From positions 52,715,249-52,779,248 of the forward strand of contig OZ038423.1 of assembly GCA_964036155.1 (NCBI GenBank): DNA of 64,000 nucleotides. Direction: 5' to 3'. Of the stretch, positions 22,784 through 35,255 are shown one piece after another. Below the pieces are notes generated by a model that did not search any database, was not told the origin of the DNA, and was given only the letters and a program-made list of their open reading frames with translations. Source of the stretch: Diploscapter coronatus (taxonomy: Eukaryota > Nematoda > Chromadorea > Rhabditida > Rhabditidae). Made by a program: the position numbers and the translations under genes. Every line of letters begins with the position of its first letter. Within the stretch, counting starts at the first letter, position 1.

Positions 22784-25700
22784 ATGCGAATAATTGCCCC
22801 CAACTGGGTTTCCCATGGAAAAGGTAAGATTTGTGTTATTTTCCCTGAAAATGGATGCATTTTCGAAATTTAATTCTCGCTAGACGAATTTAAAGATAGG
22901 CTTTGCATCATTACTCGAATTTAGTAGAAAAGTAGAGTGAATTTCAAGGTGCTCCAATTTTCTCCGTCCACATTCATCCCGATGGAAATCGACTTGCAAC
23001 TGCTGGACAGGCGGAGGTAGGTTTTCTGATCTATTTTTCGTTATTTTCTCGCACCTAAAGCCGATAACAATACAAAACTAGCGGACGTATGTATTTCCAA
23101 TCGACAAATTCGTAAAAATAGAATCGTATAACTTCAGGAAGGCGCCCGCGGGATGTTGGCGATTTGGAACTACGAACCAATTCGTCAAAAAGACAAATTC
23201 GAGAATCAATCCTGCCCCAAATTGCTCGCCAAACTTCCACACGACGGTACTATTTGATATTTTGGTGTTTGCTGAATTGATGAATTTCAGCAGTTTTGAA
23301 CTGTGCTCGCTGGTCGCCCGACGGTCGTCTGGCTGTGTGTTCTGACGATCAGACCATCATGGTCTATGAATATTGTAAGTTTGCCTACGTTTGTCTTTTA
23401 GTTTCGCTAGTTTACTAATTATGTTCTTGACGGAATCGCAATTTCATACTGATTCTCAAAGTGTTAATTTCAAAATGTACCGTTCTGAAAGTAGTTGACA
23501 AGGAATACTTTTGATAAATTTTATGCACCACCTACTACTTTCAGACAGATGAGAAATTTTTTGTTTTTTCAACCGAGTAATAATCTTCTTACAATTTGAT
23601 TACATTTTATAACTTGCAGGTGGCCGAGTGAACACTGCAGGAACGATCGGATCGAAGGAGTTCAACATCGAGAAGTACAAAAGAACGCACACTCTCAGAG
23701 GACATAGTCTGGAGGCTCGTCTCTGACGCTTGGTGTTGTTTAGCGAACTCCTTCCAGGTGCTGCAAGTCGAGTGGTCCCCCGATGGTCGTTATCTGGCGA
23801 GCTGCTCTCTCGACGGCTCGATTATCGTCTGGAAGGCAGCCAAACTCAACGAGCAGGTGGTCGTGCTGGATGCGAGCAGAGACGGACACTCGCAGGGCGT
23901 CAAGGGAATCAGCTGGGACCCCGTTGGACGATATCTCGCGTCCCAGTCTCAGGATAAAGTCAGATTTTCTGCAGAATTATTGGGATTTTCACGAGAATCG
24001 TAGGTTATTGAAGAAATAGGCGGATAGTAGATGTTTCTGGTGCTGTAAATTCTTTGAAAGATTTTGGCAAATGTATTTTTCGCGGCGTCGCAAACTTGCG
24101 AATTCGCGTGCAAAGTGTGATAGCGTTTCCTTACTCTCTTCTAACCCTACACCCTATTTTCCTGATCACGAAGTCGCGTAAAATCCAAATCGTCAAATTT
24201 TCCTTGTTCTGTTTGCAATTTTATTTCAACACCACTATATGCAAGAAGATGATATTTAGTAATGCATGATTATCACAAATCACGTTTCTTCAGTAAAAAG
24301 AGATTTATATTTCTGTTCAGTCGCTCAGAATCTGGCTCGTGGACGAGTGGAAGAAGGAAGGACTGCTGCTCAAGCCATTCGATCATGTGAGTTTCTGTGT
24401 GTTACAAAGACTGATTTCCTATTCCAGTCAGCCCAAACGACGATGTTCACCCGCGGTAGTTGGACACCCGATGGACAGTACTACCTGGCGCCCTCTGCGA
24501 TGAACAATGGAGGTCCCACTGTGGAGGTCGTCAAGAGAAGTCAGTGGGACACGCACTGCAATGACCTCGTTGGACATAGAAAGGCATGCTGTCTTGATTC
24601 AAAATCAGACAAAGCGTACTCATTAAGTTAAAATTTGATCATAAAATTATGATTTTGAAGCAAATAGTTCTTTGATAATGCTATTATTAAAAACATTAGT
24701 TTTCATTAGTTTTAGAAAGTCGAAATTCGATCTTTCACCCATTTTTGAAGAAAAATACAGGAAGTTTACAAACTTTTCCTGCAAGATTTTTACTTGCAAT
24801 TTCAGATTTTCATTTTCAGGCAACGACCTGCGTCTCTGTCTGTCCTCAGATGGTAACGTACGAGACAAAGTCAGGGAAGACGGTGACTGCATCGATTGTG
24901 GCCGTGGGTGGCAGGGAAGGCAATATTTCCATCTGGCTCGTCCCTCAGGTCTGTTCCTTTTCTTCAAAGCGAAAGAAAGGAGAAATATCGCAAAGGGGAG
25001 AAAGAAAGGAATCGCGTTTGGGACAAAAATGCTCGCTTCAACTTTTTTGGACAAAGTACTTGCAGTCTCCACTCAATCCTTAAGAAAGCAGTCGTATTTA
25101 TCTTCAGGTAGTGCGTCCCCTGTGTCTGCTGGACCATGTGTTCAACAACACAGTGAGCGACATGAGCTGGGACGGACTCGAGCTGACCATCAGCTCCATC
25201 TGCGGCAGGGTCCTTCTCGTGCAGTTCGACGACGACGAATTCGGAAAGCCTGTCACTAACGAAGATATGGTGGGTTATCTGAAAACAGGCTATTTGTAAG
25301 GGAAGAATTTGTCAGCAAAGATCGTGTTGGGTGTATTGTGCAGAAATGCAACGTTTTGTAGTAAATTAAAACGGGATGTTTGTTACACAAGTGTAGTGCG
25401 GTTTGTGACAATGTTGAATACGGAGCGACAGTTTTTCGTGCAATCAAACTCCTTTCCTATTCAATTTTATTTACAAAACGTTTCACATTTGTTGAAACTT
25501 ATTACGCCCCAACAAAAGAGCTGAAACGAAATTTAGCCTATTCTAGGCAAATCTTTGTACCAGTTAGTTCGTTTTTTCTCCAGGGTTTGTCATATTAAAC
25601 TTTCTAAATGACCTCGACTTTCTAGCCCTTCAGATCCACATCTGCGAGAAGCTCTACCAGAAAGTGCCGATTCAGTATCGAGAGGCAGACAGACTGCGAC

Positions 25701-28149
25701 AAAATGGATACGTCTGCAGGCAGAGTCAGAGCAGCGAGCTGGATCTGTCCTTCACTGAATTCGATCCTCTAGTCAATGGAACTCCCATTGTAAGTTAGAA
25801 AACTTAAGTACTCCTGCTCAGTAATGATCGAACTATGGATATGAAGGAATCTTTCCTCTCACTTTCTCCTGATTTCTGTTTTATTTCATTATTTAAGATA
25901 AAAAATTAATTTTCACGCGTTCCCAAAATCGAATACATAAAAAGTACATTGGTTAGCAATTCCCCTTTATCAATTTATCATTTTCAGAAATCGAATGGAG
26001 TCCTGAACGGACATCAAACTTCTCCGGCGAAGGAGAATGGATTTGTATCTCCTGCCGAGAAGAAGATCGCTGAATTGATGGAGCAGAGGAAGGAACAAAA
26101 GGAGGTATAAAACCAGTTTAACTCTTTGGCTGATTGTTGAATGTTTTCTTCAGGATCGAACAGAAGCAGGCAAACGCCGCATCCAGCCCATATTTCTTTC
26201 CTCGAGCATATCCGAGGCAGAGCCCGTTCTGCCTCCCAAACGACCCCGAATCACTCCCTCCACATCTTCCAGCAACAATGCAGGTGCAACCAGCAAGCCT
26301 ACGACTTCCAATGTAACGAAAGATGCTAATCAAACACGGTATGTTTCTCTTAAACCTACCCCCTTGCATGATTTGGCAAAGCACGGATCGGTAAAGAAAT
26401 AACTAGAGTTCTACACAATATTTAGTCTTTAAAACTCGTCTAAACTAACTGTTCATTGTCATTAGTTTTTCATTTGATCAGGAAGATAACTTTTATAGTT
26501 TCGAGTTCAAATGCGCATGGCAATCTTAATTTTCACATGCTTTCTATTTGAACTGAGACATTATTAGTTGTAGTTAGAATCTCCTAAAAGAATAATGATC
26601 AGCTCTATTTCAGAACTGATTCATCTGCTCCATCTCAAGCAACAGACAGAGGGAAAGGGGGCGATCAGATGTGTGCAGGATGCAGCAAGCAGGCACAAGC
26701 GCCTGCACTGACTGCAGAGGAGAAGAAACAGGCCTTGGAATCTCGAAGGGGCAAAATGATGGCTACTGCGCTCAAGGTAATCCACAAGACATTCCTGAAC
26801 GATAAAGAATCTCCGATTTAGAAACCAGAAGCGAGGGCTTTCGAGCTGCTCAAAGTGAAGGTGGTGGGGGAGGGTGCGAAGGAATTCGAGCCTGTCACCA
26901 AGGAGTCTGCACTTCAAATGAACATAAACAGGCGAGCTTTCCTTTTGAATAATTTCGTCTTTATTCATTAACGAGAAATTTCGCTTTTCCTAATACCATA
27001 AAATAAAAATTTTGATATGAAGCAATCCTAATGCAGAGTATGCGAAACGGGATAGATGTAATTCGAATTTCGAAATATTCCAATCAAAAGTGGAGTTGAA
27101 TTCTTCCCGAAGCTGGATTCAGAGTCGAAATTTTACAACCCAATAATTAGAGAGCGCAAGCTCCGTCCCCTGCAAATGTGCGGTATGTAACACAAAGTGG
27201 TAGTTAAGGAAGCCCAAAAATGGGAACCAAGTGCCCTTCATAGGTCAAATGCAATGAAAAACCTCGTCTAGATCGACGATAAACCTTTTGAAGCGGCTGT
27301 GCCAAAAATCAGCCCATAACTTTTCCCTGCGAAAACTTGCAAATAATTTGAAGTCTGCGAAAACGTGTTCATTTTGGAGTCCGGAAAATGCCGGTTCTTT
27401 CGTTCAAAATCAATTTTTATTTTACTTTTCTTATCAAAAGTTTAGTTATCCTAGAATGCATCTCACTGAGCAAAAGTAATAGCGGAATATGGTTCTCGCA
27501 AACTCGCTTGCGCTCTCTACCAATAATAGCCTATAAAATTAAAAGAAATGTTCGAGTCGAAATCAAAATAACGGGCGCTCCTGGTGCGAGATGAATTTTA
27601 TAATCAAAACTAATTTCAGGGAAACAACTCTCCATGTGAACAACGAGAATCCGATAGCCACAGCGACGCTGAAAGTTCGTGCTCGAACTGTTTGGCAACT
27701 CAATTTCCCTACTGGAATTTTGCTCACTGCCAGTTCTAGGTGATATTTCAACTTCAACTTTTAAAAGAACCTGATTATTCTATCGATTATTGAGATTTTC
27801 CTTCGAAAAAATGAATTAATGCATCATATGCAGAGCGTTCTCGGCTTAAAAATTTTCCAAACACCATTGCTTCGAGATTAACAAGCTTTTTTACGTTTTG
27901 CAATATTTTACTTTGAACTTTCAAATTTGAAATGGTAAAGCAACTTCTTTTCCAGATCGTGGATCGCCCTGTGCTGTGTGGATTCGACAGTGACAGTGGT
28001 GTCCCTGGAGGGCTTCGAGTGGCTGACTGTCGGCCTCGATTCACCCTGCGTCAGACTCTGCATCGACGACAAGTTCCTTCTGGCTCTCACGCAGAATGGG
28101 CGCATCCATTCTTGGTATGCATTTTGACTGATTATAAGTAGAAACTTAA

Positions 28150-28184
<35 letters not shown>

Positions 28185-29602
28185 TATTTTTCTAGCAGAT
28201 ATTACAGCGATTAAAGATGTTTAGAGCCAGACATAATTTTTACCCCATATTTAGCCTACTCAAAACTATCGATTTTATTAAAATATATCAATAAGCTTCA
28301 AATTTCAAACCTATTTGCTTATCAATATTTCTTTATTATCATGGAATAATGATGCTTGGCTCCAAAGTTTTGTTTGCCACTATGTGTGTTTATTCTCCTA
28401 CATATTCCCAAGCAATTTTGACATAATTCCTCCAGGAATCTCTCGGACCGTACTTGTGTGATGTCTCAAGTGGATGTGTTCACCTGCCCGTTCCTCTCCG
28501 CGCACAAGCAACTCCCCTCGATCTCCCTGCTACGCGCCTCTCCAATCGGCAGCTGTCTCATCGCTTTCCAAACTGGGGAGGTCATCGCTTTCAGCACTAA
28601 ACTCGCATCCTGGTTAGATGGTAACAATAATCACAACAAAACGTGTGTAATTTCAGGCTGAAACTGGATGTGCATCCACAACTAGCGAAACTGTTCAAGG
28701 GCTTCCCCACTGAACAACTCGCGAAAGACGCCCCAATTGGGGCCATGCTCAAGAATTCTATCAGGTTAGACTTTGTTTCGGACCATATCATTTTGCCTAT
28801 TTATTCTCTTATTCTAAATATCGTTTTCTGAAAATGTCTCATCCTTTCTTCCTTTCAACCGGGGTAGCAGATTGAGCACAAAGAAGAAGTGATAAAAAGA
28901 GGGAAAGAAAAAGAAACCCTGCTATAAAATGCTTGTTTTATTCGAGGGGCAGGGGAAAAGTATTTAGACGAAGTGCAATAAGAACAAATTAGAAATTAAA
29001 GAATACATATTTTCAGATCAATGCCCCGTGACAGCGTGCAACCAGCTAGTCATCAGACAGAGGCCTCAGTGTCCGAGCGGCAGTTGGAGCAGTGGCTCAA
29101 TGCGAGTCTGCAGCTACAGTCGGCAGGCGATTTCAAGGCCTTCGCTTTCTGCTACATCGAGCAGCTTATCAATCACAGTGAGCTAATTTGTAATTTATTC
29201 TGGTAATGGGCAATTTTTAAATACATAGCATACTACAAATGTCAAGTATTTTGAAGAAAGAAACTATTTTCTTATTTCGTGTCTGTACACTACCTTCAAA
29301 AGATAGACATTTTCAAAAATAGAAATTTCCAGTCTAGCTTCATCAAGAAATATCTCGCCATTATTATTCATTTCATGTTTGCACTTAGAATGAAAAGATT
29401 ACCCATTTTCATGGATTTACTTATTTTTAAAGACAATTACATGTTATCCCTTTCAGAAAGCAGTCGGAAGTTGGATCGTTTCCTGAAGGAGTTGTCAATG
29501 AATGCGCCTGCTTGTGGAGTCGATGCAGCAGCCTTCCGTCGCTCGATCGACGAGGCCTTTCCGCAAATCAGCGAATTCGTCCAGGAGTCCAATTTCTTCT
29601 AA
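22784..29602 (+). CDS. HIRA: HIRA histone H3.3 chaperone
   Basis: Core subunit of the HIRA/UBN/CABIN1 complex that deposits H3.3-H4 independently of replication. An N-terminal WD40 propeller (about residues 10-390) has typical units: SPDGRYLASCSLDGSIIVWK, WDPVGRYLAS, and SPDG-type turns. Exon 26154-26338 carries GKRRIQPIF, like the B-domain that binds ASF1. The C-terminal half matches the Hira domain (WIALCCVDSTVTVVSLEG). Twenty-one exons close to 903 aa: 22784-22823, 22949-23016, 23138-23246, 23291-23374, 23620-23714, 23758-23958, 24321-24386, 24428-24583, 24820-24948, 25108-25269, 25634-25789, 25988-26104, 26154-26338, 26614-26776, 26822-26931, 27620-27739, 27956-28114, 28436-28612, 28657-28764, 29017-29177, 29457-29602. 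Introns at 23715, 24584 and 26932 need GC donors to keep frame. The intron after 26931 contains a MITE. Confidence 0.94.
27148..27519. mobile_element. MITE with TAGAGAGCGCAAGC terminal inverted repeats
   Basis: A 372 bp element in HIRA intron 26932-27619. The ends are a perfect 14-bp inverted repeat, TAGAGAGCGCAAGC. Internal landmarks (TAGATCGACGATAAA, CTGTGCCAAAA, AAAACGTGTTCATTT) occur in the same order in the copy at 56433-56795 and in the partial copy at 52927-53245. No transposase, so non-autonomous. It is far longer than the compact introns around it, which suggests the intron grew by insertion. Confidence 0.75.
28162..28187. repeat. (AT)n microsatellite
   Basis: About 13 uninterrupted AT units in a HIRA intron. 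A shorter (TA)n run lies at 62287-62299. Confidence 0.9.
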
Positions 29603-30155
29603 TTTTATAGCCCAATTCTTATTTCTTTTTAAATTTTAGTTCGAAAGGTCTATTCAATAGTTCGAATCAGTCGAATCTTTGGATAATCACATCCCATTTT
29701 TTCACTTCTTTTTTGCTCATTTCACTTTGCATTTTGATCTCTTTCGGGTAATTGCCAATTTCCTCCAACAAAGCCCACAATCTTTATTACGGGATTCTTT
29801 TTCTATTTATTTATTCAAAAATACTACCTTTCATTGTTGACAGTTACTAAATGACGACCTGACGACCCTATAGTTAGAGAGAGGGAAGAGGGGTTAGAGT
29901 AGGGTGAAATAGTGTGGGAAAGGAAGGGATCGTCAGGTTGTCATTTAGCTGTTGTCTTCATTGTTTCACTGTCATCATACCGAAATTTATTTTATTTTTC
30001 TTACTATTTTTACTATTTTACTCGATTCTGTATTTTAAAATAAACGAAAAACTTGAAATCTTCGTTGGTTATGTGATTCAAGGCTTTTTCAGCGCCTATC
30101 CAAATATCTACCTTTAAACTATGACCATATTAAAATATTATTTAGTTAGTCGAAA
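29603..30155. other. Intergenic HIRA-MOCS2A
   Basis: About 550 bp, T-rich, with the hairpin element at 29839-29958 in its middle. The AG at 30144-30145 (TATTTAG) lies 11 bp before the MOCS2A ATG, a possible trans-splice acceptor. No gene seen. Confidence 0.4.
29839..29958. repeat. Short inverted-repeat element with purine-rich core
   Basis: Left arm ACTAAATGACGACCTGACGA pairs with the inverse of the right arm TCGTCAGGTTGTCATTTAGC, about 27 bp with few mismatches. The core is nearly pure purine (AGAGAGAGGGAAGAGGGG and onward). A compact stem-loop or MITE; no coding capacity. Confidence 0.65.
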
Positions 30156-30848
30156 ATGGACACGAGTTCGAGCGAAGTGACAAACATCGAGGTGCGCGTG
30201 CTATTCTTCGGAAAGGCCAGGGAATTGGCTGAGTGCGAGGAGACCAAAGTAACTTCACTAATTTATTGAACTTCATTGGAACAACTTAAACTTTGTCAGC
30301 GAAGTGTTTCTTCGAAAAATTTTCTGGATAATCAAATCGCTATTTTTCATGAGCTTTTGATAGGTTGATGCTTGCAAATTCTGAAGGAATGGATTATTTT
30401 ACTGAAAGTTCGTGGAAATGTTAATTGTATTCAGGTAATGCTGCCCTCTCAGATCCAGTACTCTGCACTCAAGCAGCTACTCTTCCAGAAGTTCTTTGCC
30501 GACCTGGAGTCCATCGCCCAGTCCTGTATTATCGCCGTCGATCAGAGGTAAGAACATTTTTCTGTAATTCATGCGAATTCATTATACTAGATATAAAAAA
30601 AATTCGACTATTCTCTTGTTTATCTTTTTTTTAGATAATTTTGGGGACAGTTTGAAAATGCATTCGTGGATTACGCCATGAGAAAAAACATAACTTTATT
30701 TTCCTACACAGTTCATACAATTTCTATTGCGTTCTACATATCATTTCATCGTTATCAGAATGTGTTCAGCTACGTGCAGATGGAAGAGTTGCTGCACCTG
30801 ACTCCTTCCACTGAGATCGCGATCATCCCGCCCCTCTCTGGAGGATGA
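30156..30848 (+). CDS. MOCS2A: Molybdopterin synthase sulfur-carrier subunit (MOCS2A/MoaD)
   Basis: Ubiquitin-fold protein that carries thiocarboxylate sulfur on its C-terminal Gly and gives it to precursor Z, together with MOCS2B, to make molybdopterin. Three exons close in phase to 94 aa: 30156-30248, 30435-30547 and 30770-30848. The fold start VRVLFFGKARELAE and the end EIAIIPPLSGG with the essential terminal Gly-Gly are typical. The exon 3 acceptor was set at 30769 rather than 30757 because only that keeps frame and gives AVDQSYVQ, matching human AVRQEYVE. In vertebrates MOCS2A and MOCS2B share one bicistronic mRNA; no MOCS2B reading frame was seen next to this copy. Confidence 0.92.
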
Positions 30849-31137
30849 AACGATGAGTGGAACGAGTCGTGAACTTGTTCAATTATTTTGCTACCTTCAA
30901 ACTCCCTCATTTCATGCCAAATCATTCAATTATCCCATTCCAATTACAATTCTTGTCATATTGTTCTACTTATGGGTCATTTTTTGTATTAATTTTCCGG
31001 GTACAATTTCTCAAAGCTCAACAATAAATTATAATTTTAAAAAAACTGGAATGAGTCTTAAATGAAATCGGATAAATTCCGTTAAATTTTTACTAATCTT
31101 AAAATGTTCAAAAATACTCTCACATTTCCGGTTCAGA

Positions 31138-34100
31138 ATGGGCAAATCGTCGAAGGACAAACGAGACATTTACTATCGGTTTGCGAAGGAAGAGGGATGG
31201 AGAGCGAGAAGTGCTTACAAACTGATGCAGATCGACGATGAATTTCAGATTCTGAAGGGCAAGCTTTTTCTCATTATTTATTAGTTATTTTGGCATTGTT
31301 TATTTAATTGAAAGGAATATTCTTTTGATCTGAAAGAGAACTATTCTCATTGATCTCTTCATTTACTCAGCATTGAACGACATTGAATATTATTTCAGTT
31401 GAGAATACCTCCAATGTCGCTTTATTCACTGACTTGTTTTTCGCAATATCCTTTGTTTTGCATAAATGACTTTGAATTGCAGGGGTGAAACGAGCTGTAG
31501 ATTTGTGTGCAGCTCCGGGCAGTTGGAGTCAGGTTTTGTCCCGACGTTTGTTGGGCAGAAAACCTGACGACGAGCCAGGAGAAGGAACGTCGGCAGAAGG
31601 GGAAGCGGCCAAGATTGTGGCTGTGGATCTGCAGCCGATGTCGCCCATTGAAGGCGTCATTCAGCTCAAGGGAGATATTACTGAGGTGGGATTAAAAATT
31701 ATATTATTATTATTTTGTATATACCGTAAAACCTCTAGTTGAAGCCCGTGGGCGGGCTTCTATTTTCAGAGGTCCATTTTTCGGGAAAATCGAGAATTTC
31801 AACCCGTCATAACTTTTCATCTGATGATCGTAGAAATTTTGAATCAAGAGTAAATATACTCTAAATAATGCATAGAGGCACTTTACAAGGTGATTTGAGA
31901 TGGGTATTAGGCAGTTCTGATATTTTAAAGGGTAGGCTTTTATTGGAGGTTTTACGGTAAAATTCAATTGAGAAGCAAATACACATTCAAGATAATGAAG
32001 CGCTCTTACTTTATCGATTCAGTACCTGGAAAAACATAGCATAAATTTTCCTAAAGAATCCACTTTTCGTAGAAATGCGAAACGGCAACCTATAAATGAC
32101 GGAATGACGAAACGTTTTTGGTATTTGACGAAATGACAAAATTACGGCATATTGTGTTAGAGAGCGAGGGGAAGGAGAAATAGTGCGAGAAAACAGCATT
32201 ATTCCGTCATTTAGTCAATTACAAGAAGGCGTTTCGTCATTTCGCTATTCACAAACTGCCACGTAAGACCACAATGAGTCTACGAATTTTCAGGAGAGAA
32301 CTGCTTATGAAATAATCAACCATTTCGATGGCTGCAAAGCAGATATTGTGGTGTGCGATGGAGCTCCTGATGGTTAGATTTCATTATTCGTTCGGGTTTG
32401 TATCGATATCAATTTGAGTGACTGGTCTGCATTCCCTGGACGAGTACATGCAGAGTCAGCTCATTCTGTCCGCCTTCAACATCGCCACTTTTGTTCTCAA
32501 GCCTGGGGGAGATTTTGTCGCCAAGGTAAAACAACTATCTTTCATACAAAATCACTATTTTCCTCTCAGATTTTTCGAGCCAAGAATGCGTCTCTGTTGT
32601 ATGTTCAAATGAAGCAATTCTTCAAGGAAGTCTACGCTGCAAAACCGAAGGCCAGCAGGCAAAGTAGTTGTGGTGAGGAATTTAGAATTTTTAAGAGAAT
32701 AATTTTGATAACTAAAAGCAAAAATGTCTAAACTTGAAAATATAGTGTCAAATAATATTCTTTATTCCAATTTCAATCTTAAAAATACCTCGTCAAACTA
32801 CAATGCTGTAATATTGCAATATTCTAGAGGCCTTTATCGTGTGCAGAAACTATCAGCCACCTGAAGGCTATGTTCCAACGATGGTCAACCGAATGACAAA
32901 TATGAAAGGATACGGTAAACATTTTCATTCTTTAGTTCAGTACAGGGGTGTGCGAAATTCCGGCGTCTCTTTCTTTTCTCCATGGACTCACCCTCTATTT
33001 CCTTCGAGCTTCTCGCTGTCTGCACTCCCTCCTCGGAATTCCGGGTGAGGCGAACAGAAAATGGAAGAAAGAGTGAGTCTGTGTGGAAAAGAAAGAGACG
33101 CCAGGATTCTGGGTCGGAATTCCGCACACCCTTGGTTCAGTATCAAAATCGTATGAAATCTAATTTTGAGATTTGCGAAATCGAAATCTCAAAACAGCAA
33201 AACTAAATTGTCGATAATAAAAGGGGTTTTAGGAATCTGAAATCAAGATATCGTAGTGCCCTTTAAAAATAGGCCAAAATCTCAATACTTCCATATCAAA
33301 TTTTATCAATTAATATCTACCTATTGATTAAGAGAACAAATGGCGCATATTTTACAAAATACTAACCTAAAATCTCCGCTTTTCGCTTATTAGTTCATTT
33401 ACCTTATTCTTTTCTTATTTCCCCATATGATAGGTTATTTTTTTAAATGGTTAAGAATAGATAGCATCATTTATCCTTTTGAGTAAACAATCTTCCATAG
33501 TGATAATTCAGACTCGTATGTGTCATCTCTAACGGACGGCCATTTACGAGGGATCGCCAAATTCGTTGCCTGTGGGGATCTGTCTGGATGGGACAGCGAC
33601 AGGAGCTATTCACTCGATCTGCAGGCAGAGAGGAAGACTCTCGAACTCAATGGAGTTCCCATTCCTAACGCCACTTTTCCAGAAAAGTGAGCAATATTCA
33701 GTCCTTACATCAACGAATGATCTCTCTCCAGATATGTCTACCGCGAATTGCAACCAGTCCAGCCTCCCACTGAACCTGCCTACAAAATTGCTGTGCAGCT
33801 CAAAAAGGAACGCAAATTGGCACGAACTAGTGACGCACAACTTCAAGTGCCGAGGAATGCAGCCAATGAGTAAGTCATCTAAATCTAATCTAAACAATTA
33901 CTATTCTTGTTGAGCTTGGGTGTCTGTCCAAGCTTAGTTCTCTGATAGGTTTGTCTGACTTTCATGTGTTATACGTGATTGGAAAGGTAATTGTTGTAGA
34001 TGTGCAATGTAGAAGAATTTGATTGATATTGTTTTGGTTTGAAGCCTTTGCGAAACAAAGGCCGAGTCGAGGAAGCGCACGACCGAAGCTCGTTTTAAAG

Positions 34101-34367
34101 ATGAATCCTAAATGGATTTCGCGATTGGGTTAGACTATAACGAAAAGACCAATCTTTCAAAATGGTCAAACTTCGTTCCATTGATCTTATGAACAAAGGT
34201 TGAGAAAAATAACGTCGAAATTTTCATAAATCTCCAAAAACATGACATAATTCAGGAGTGAACACAAAGCGCAGCCATCAAAGCCAAACGTCATCGATAG
34301 CAGCAGTGATGTTGGATTCGACGATGAAATAGTCGATGGAATGGGAACAATGTTTATCGAGTCCTGA
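31138..34367 (+). CDS. FTSJ1: FTSJ1/Trm7 tRNA 2'-O-methyltransferase
   Basis: SAM-dependent methyltransferase that modifies ribose 2'-OH at tRNA positions 32 and 34 with auxiliary partners. The SAM motif reads [14 protein letters not shown]. The K-D-K-E tetrad is visible as SAYKL, CDGAPDVTG, FVAK and SSCEAF. Nine exons close to 374 aa: 31138-31258, 31483-31685, 32294-32372, 32419-32525, 32570-32672, 32828-32914, 33512-33686, 33732-33869, 34256-34367. The intron at 31259 has a GC donor (GG|GCAAGC). An acidic insertion ([17 protein letters not shown]) after the SAM motif is longer than in the human protein. The ATG follows TTCAG directly by one base, an excellent trans-splice acceptor. N-terminus [20 protein letters not shown] is diagnostic and separates it from nucleolar FTSJ3. 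Confidence 0.96.
32077..32268. repeat. Inverted-repeat element in an FTSJ1 intron
   Basis: The left end GGCAACCTATAAATGACGGA continues to AATGACGAAACG. It pairs with the right end CGTTTCGTCATTTCG followed by CACAAACTGCC. A second nested inverted pair (ACGGCAT / ATTCCGTCATTTAG) lies inside. The core AGAGAGCGAGGGGAAGGAGA is purine-rich. Confidence 0.6.
32936..33146. mobile_element. Perfect-stem hairpin element (MITE) in an FTSJ1 intron
   Basis: The left arm runs GGGTGTGCGAAATTCC then GGCGTCTCTTTCTTTTC; the right arm is its inverse, GAAAAGAAAGAGACGCC then GGAATTCCGCACACCC. Complementarity goes on inward over the CACTC-rich / GAGTG-rich stretches, so nearly the whole 210 bp folds. Both outer edges carry TTCAGTA, a possible target-site duplication. 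No coding capacity. Confidence 0.7.
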
Positions 34368-35255
34368 TTTCTTCTTTGCAAGGTCGGGGGAGATTGTTTA
34401 CTCGATTACTAAATAAGACTTGTTGTTTTACTTTTCCGACTTTTATTTCGGATTAAGAAAATTTCTGTGATTTATCTAGCAGAATTTTAGTTGTTGTTTT
34501 TATCAGATTTGTTACGGATTCTTAAAATAAACCAATGAAGTTAGATATTTTGATGAATTTCACACATAAACTCTCGATTTGACAGTTCTGCCCGTTTGTC
34601 ATGCTATTTTACTCACTCATTCACTTATTTTCTCTTTACCACCTACCTTGTCTTATTTGTATGTTCTGTGCAAGTCTCTATCCTCTCACTCTCTTCTTCT
34701 CCTTCTTTCCCTTTATTTATCTCTCCTTTTCAAGAACTTGTTGTCATGTCAAAGTGAAATGGGAACAGAGCAAAGCAAAGAGGGAGCCGTGTTGGTGTTA
34801 GTGCTGCTAGACAGACAGACTGGAAGTGGGAGTGTTGGAGTGCGAATTCTCACAATCAGAGTCAAGTGCATTCCTGAGACGGAAAGAGGCACAAAATCGA
34901 TTCGCTCCTGATAAGCAGAAACTCATCCACAGGTCAGTCAAGCTAGTTCTTCTAGGTAACTAAATTCGAATTGGCAGTTTGCAAATAATGGAGTTGACTA
35001 ACAAGGGAAGCACCTGATCTTGTGTCGCTGAATCGCCATGAATTATATGCCGTTGAATTTCTCAAACCCCTAAATATAAATTGCCATTCGAATTAGTTTT
35101 TGTATCAAAATGCATAGCGCATGAAAATACTCCCATACTCAAATCTGAAACTTAAAGTTAGTAGTTACTTTGCGTTAAAACGGTTGTTGCTCAAGTCTAT
35201 TCATTTTCAGATTACAGTATGAACTTATGATCTAAACTAAAGAAAGATAAAAGTG
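34368..35255. other. Intergenic FTSJ1-KCTD gene
   Basis: AATAAA at 34527-34532 is a likely FTSJ1 polyadenylation signal. From 34580 to 34900 a pyrimidine-rich left half (CTCACTCTCTTCTTCTCC) faces a purine-rich right half, as in the other hairpins, but clear terminal repeats were not found. AG at 35209-35210 (TCATTTTCAG) is a candidate trans-splice acceptor for the next gene. Confidence 0.4.

Noticed and set aside
24672..25259. 195-codon open frame on the plus strand, the longest in the window
   Set aside because: It is in the wrong frame relative to HIRA exon 24820-24948 and runs through an intron. The conserved WD40 frame lies one base away.
30758..30848. MOCS2A exon 3 starting at 30758
   Set aside because: It shifts the frame relative to exon 2. 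The acceptor ending at 30769 keeps phase and gives QSYVQ, matching the family.
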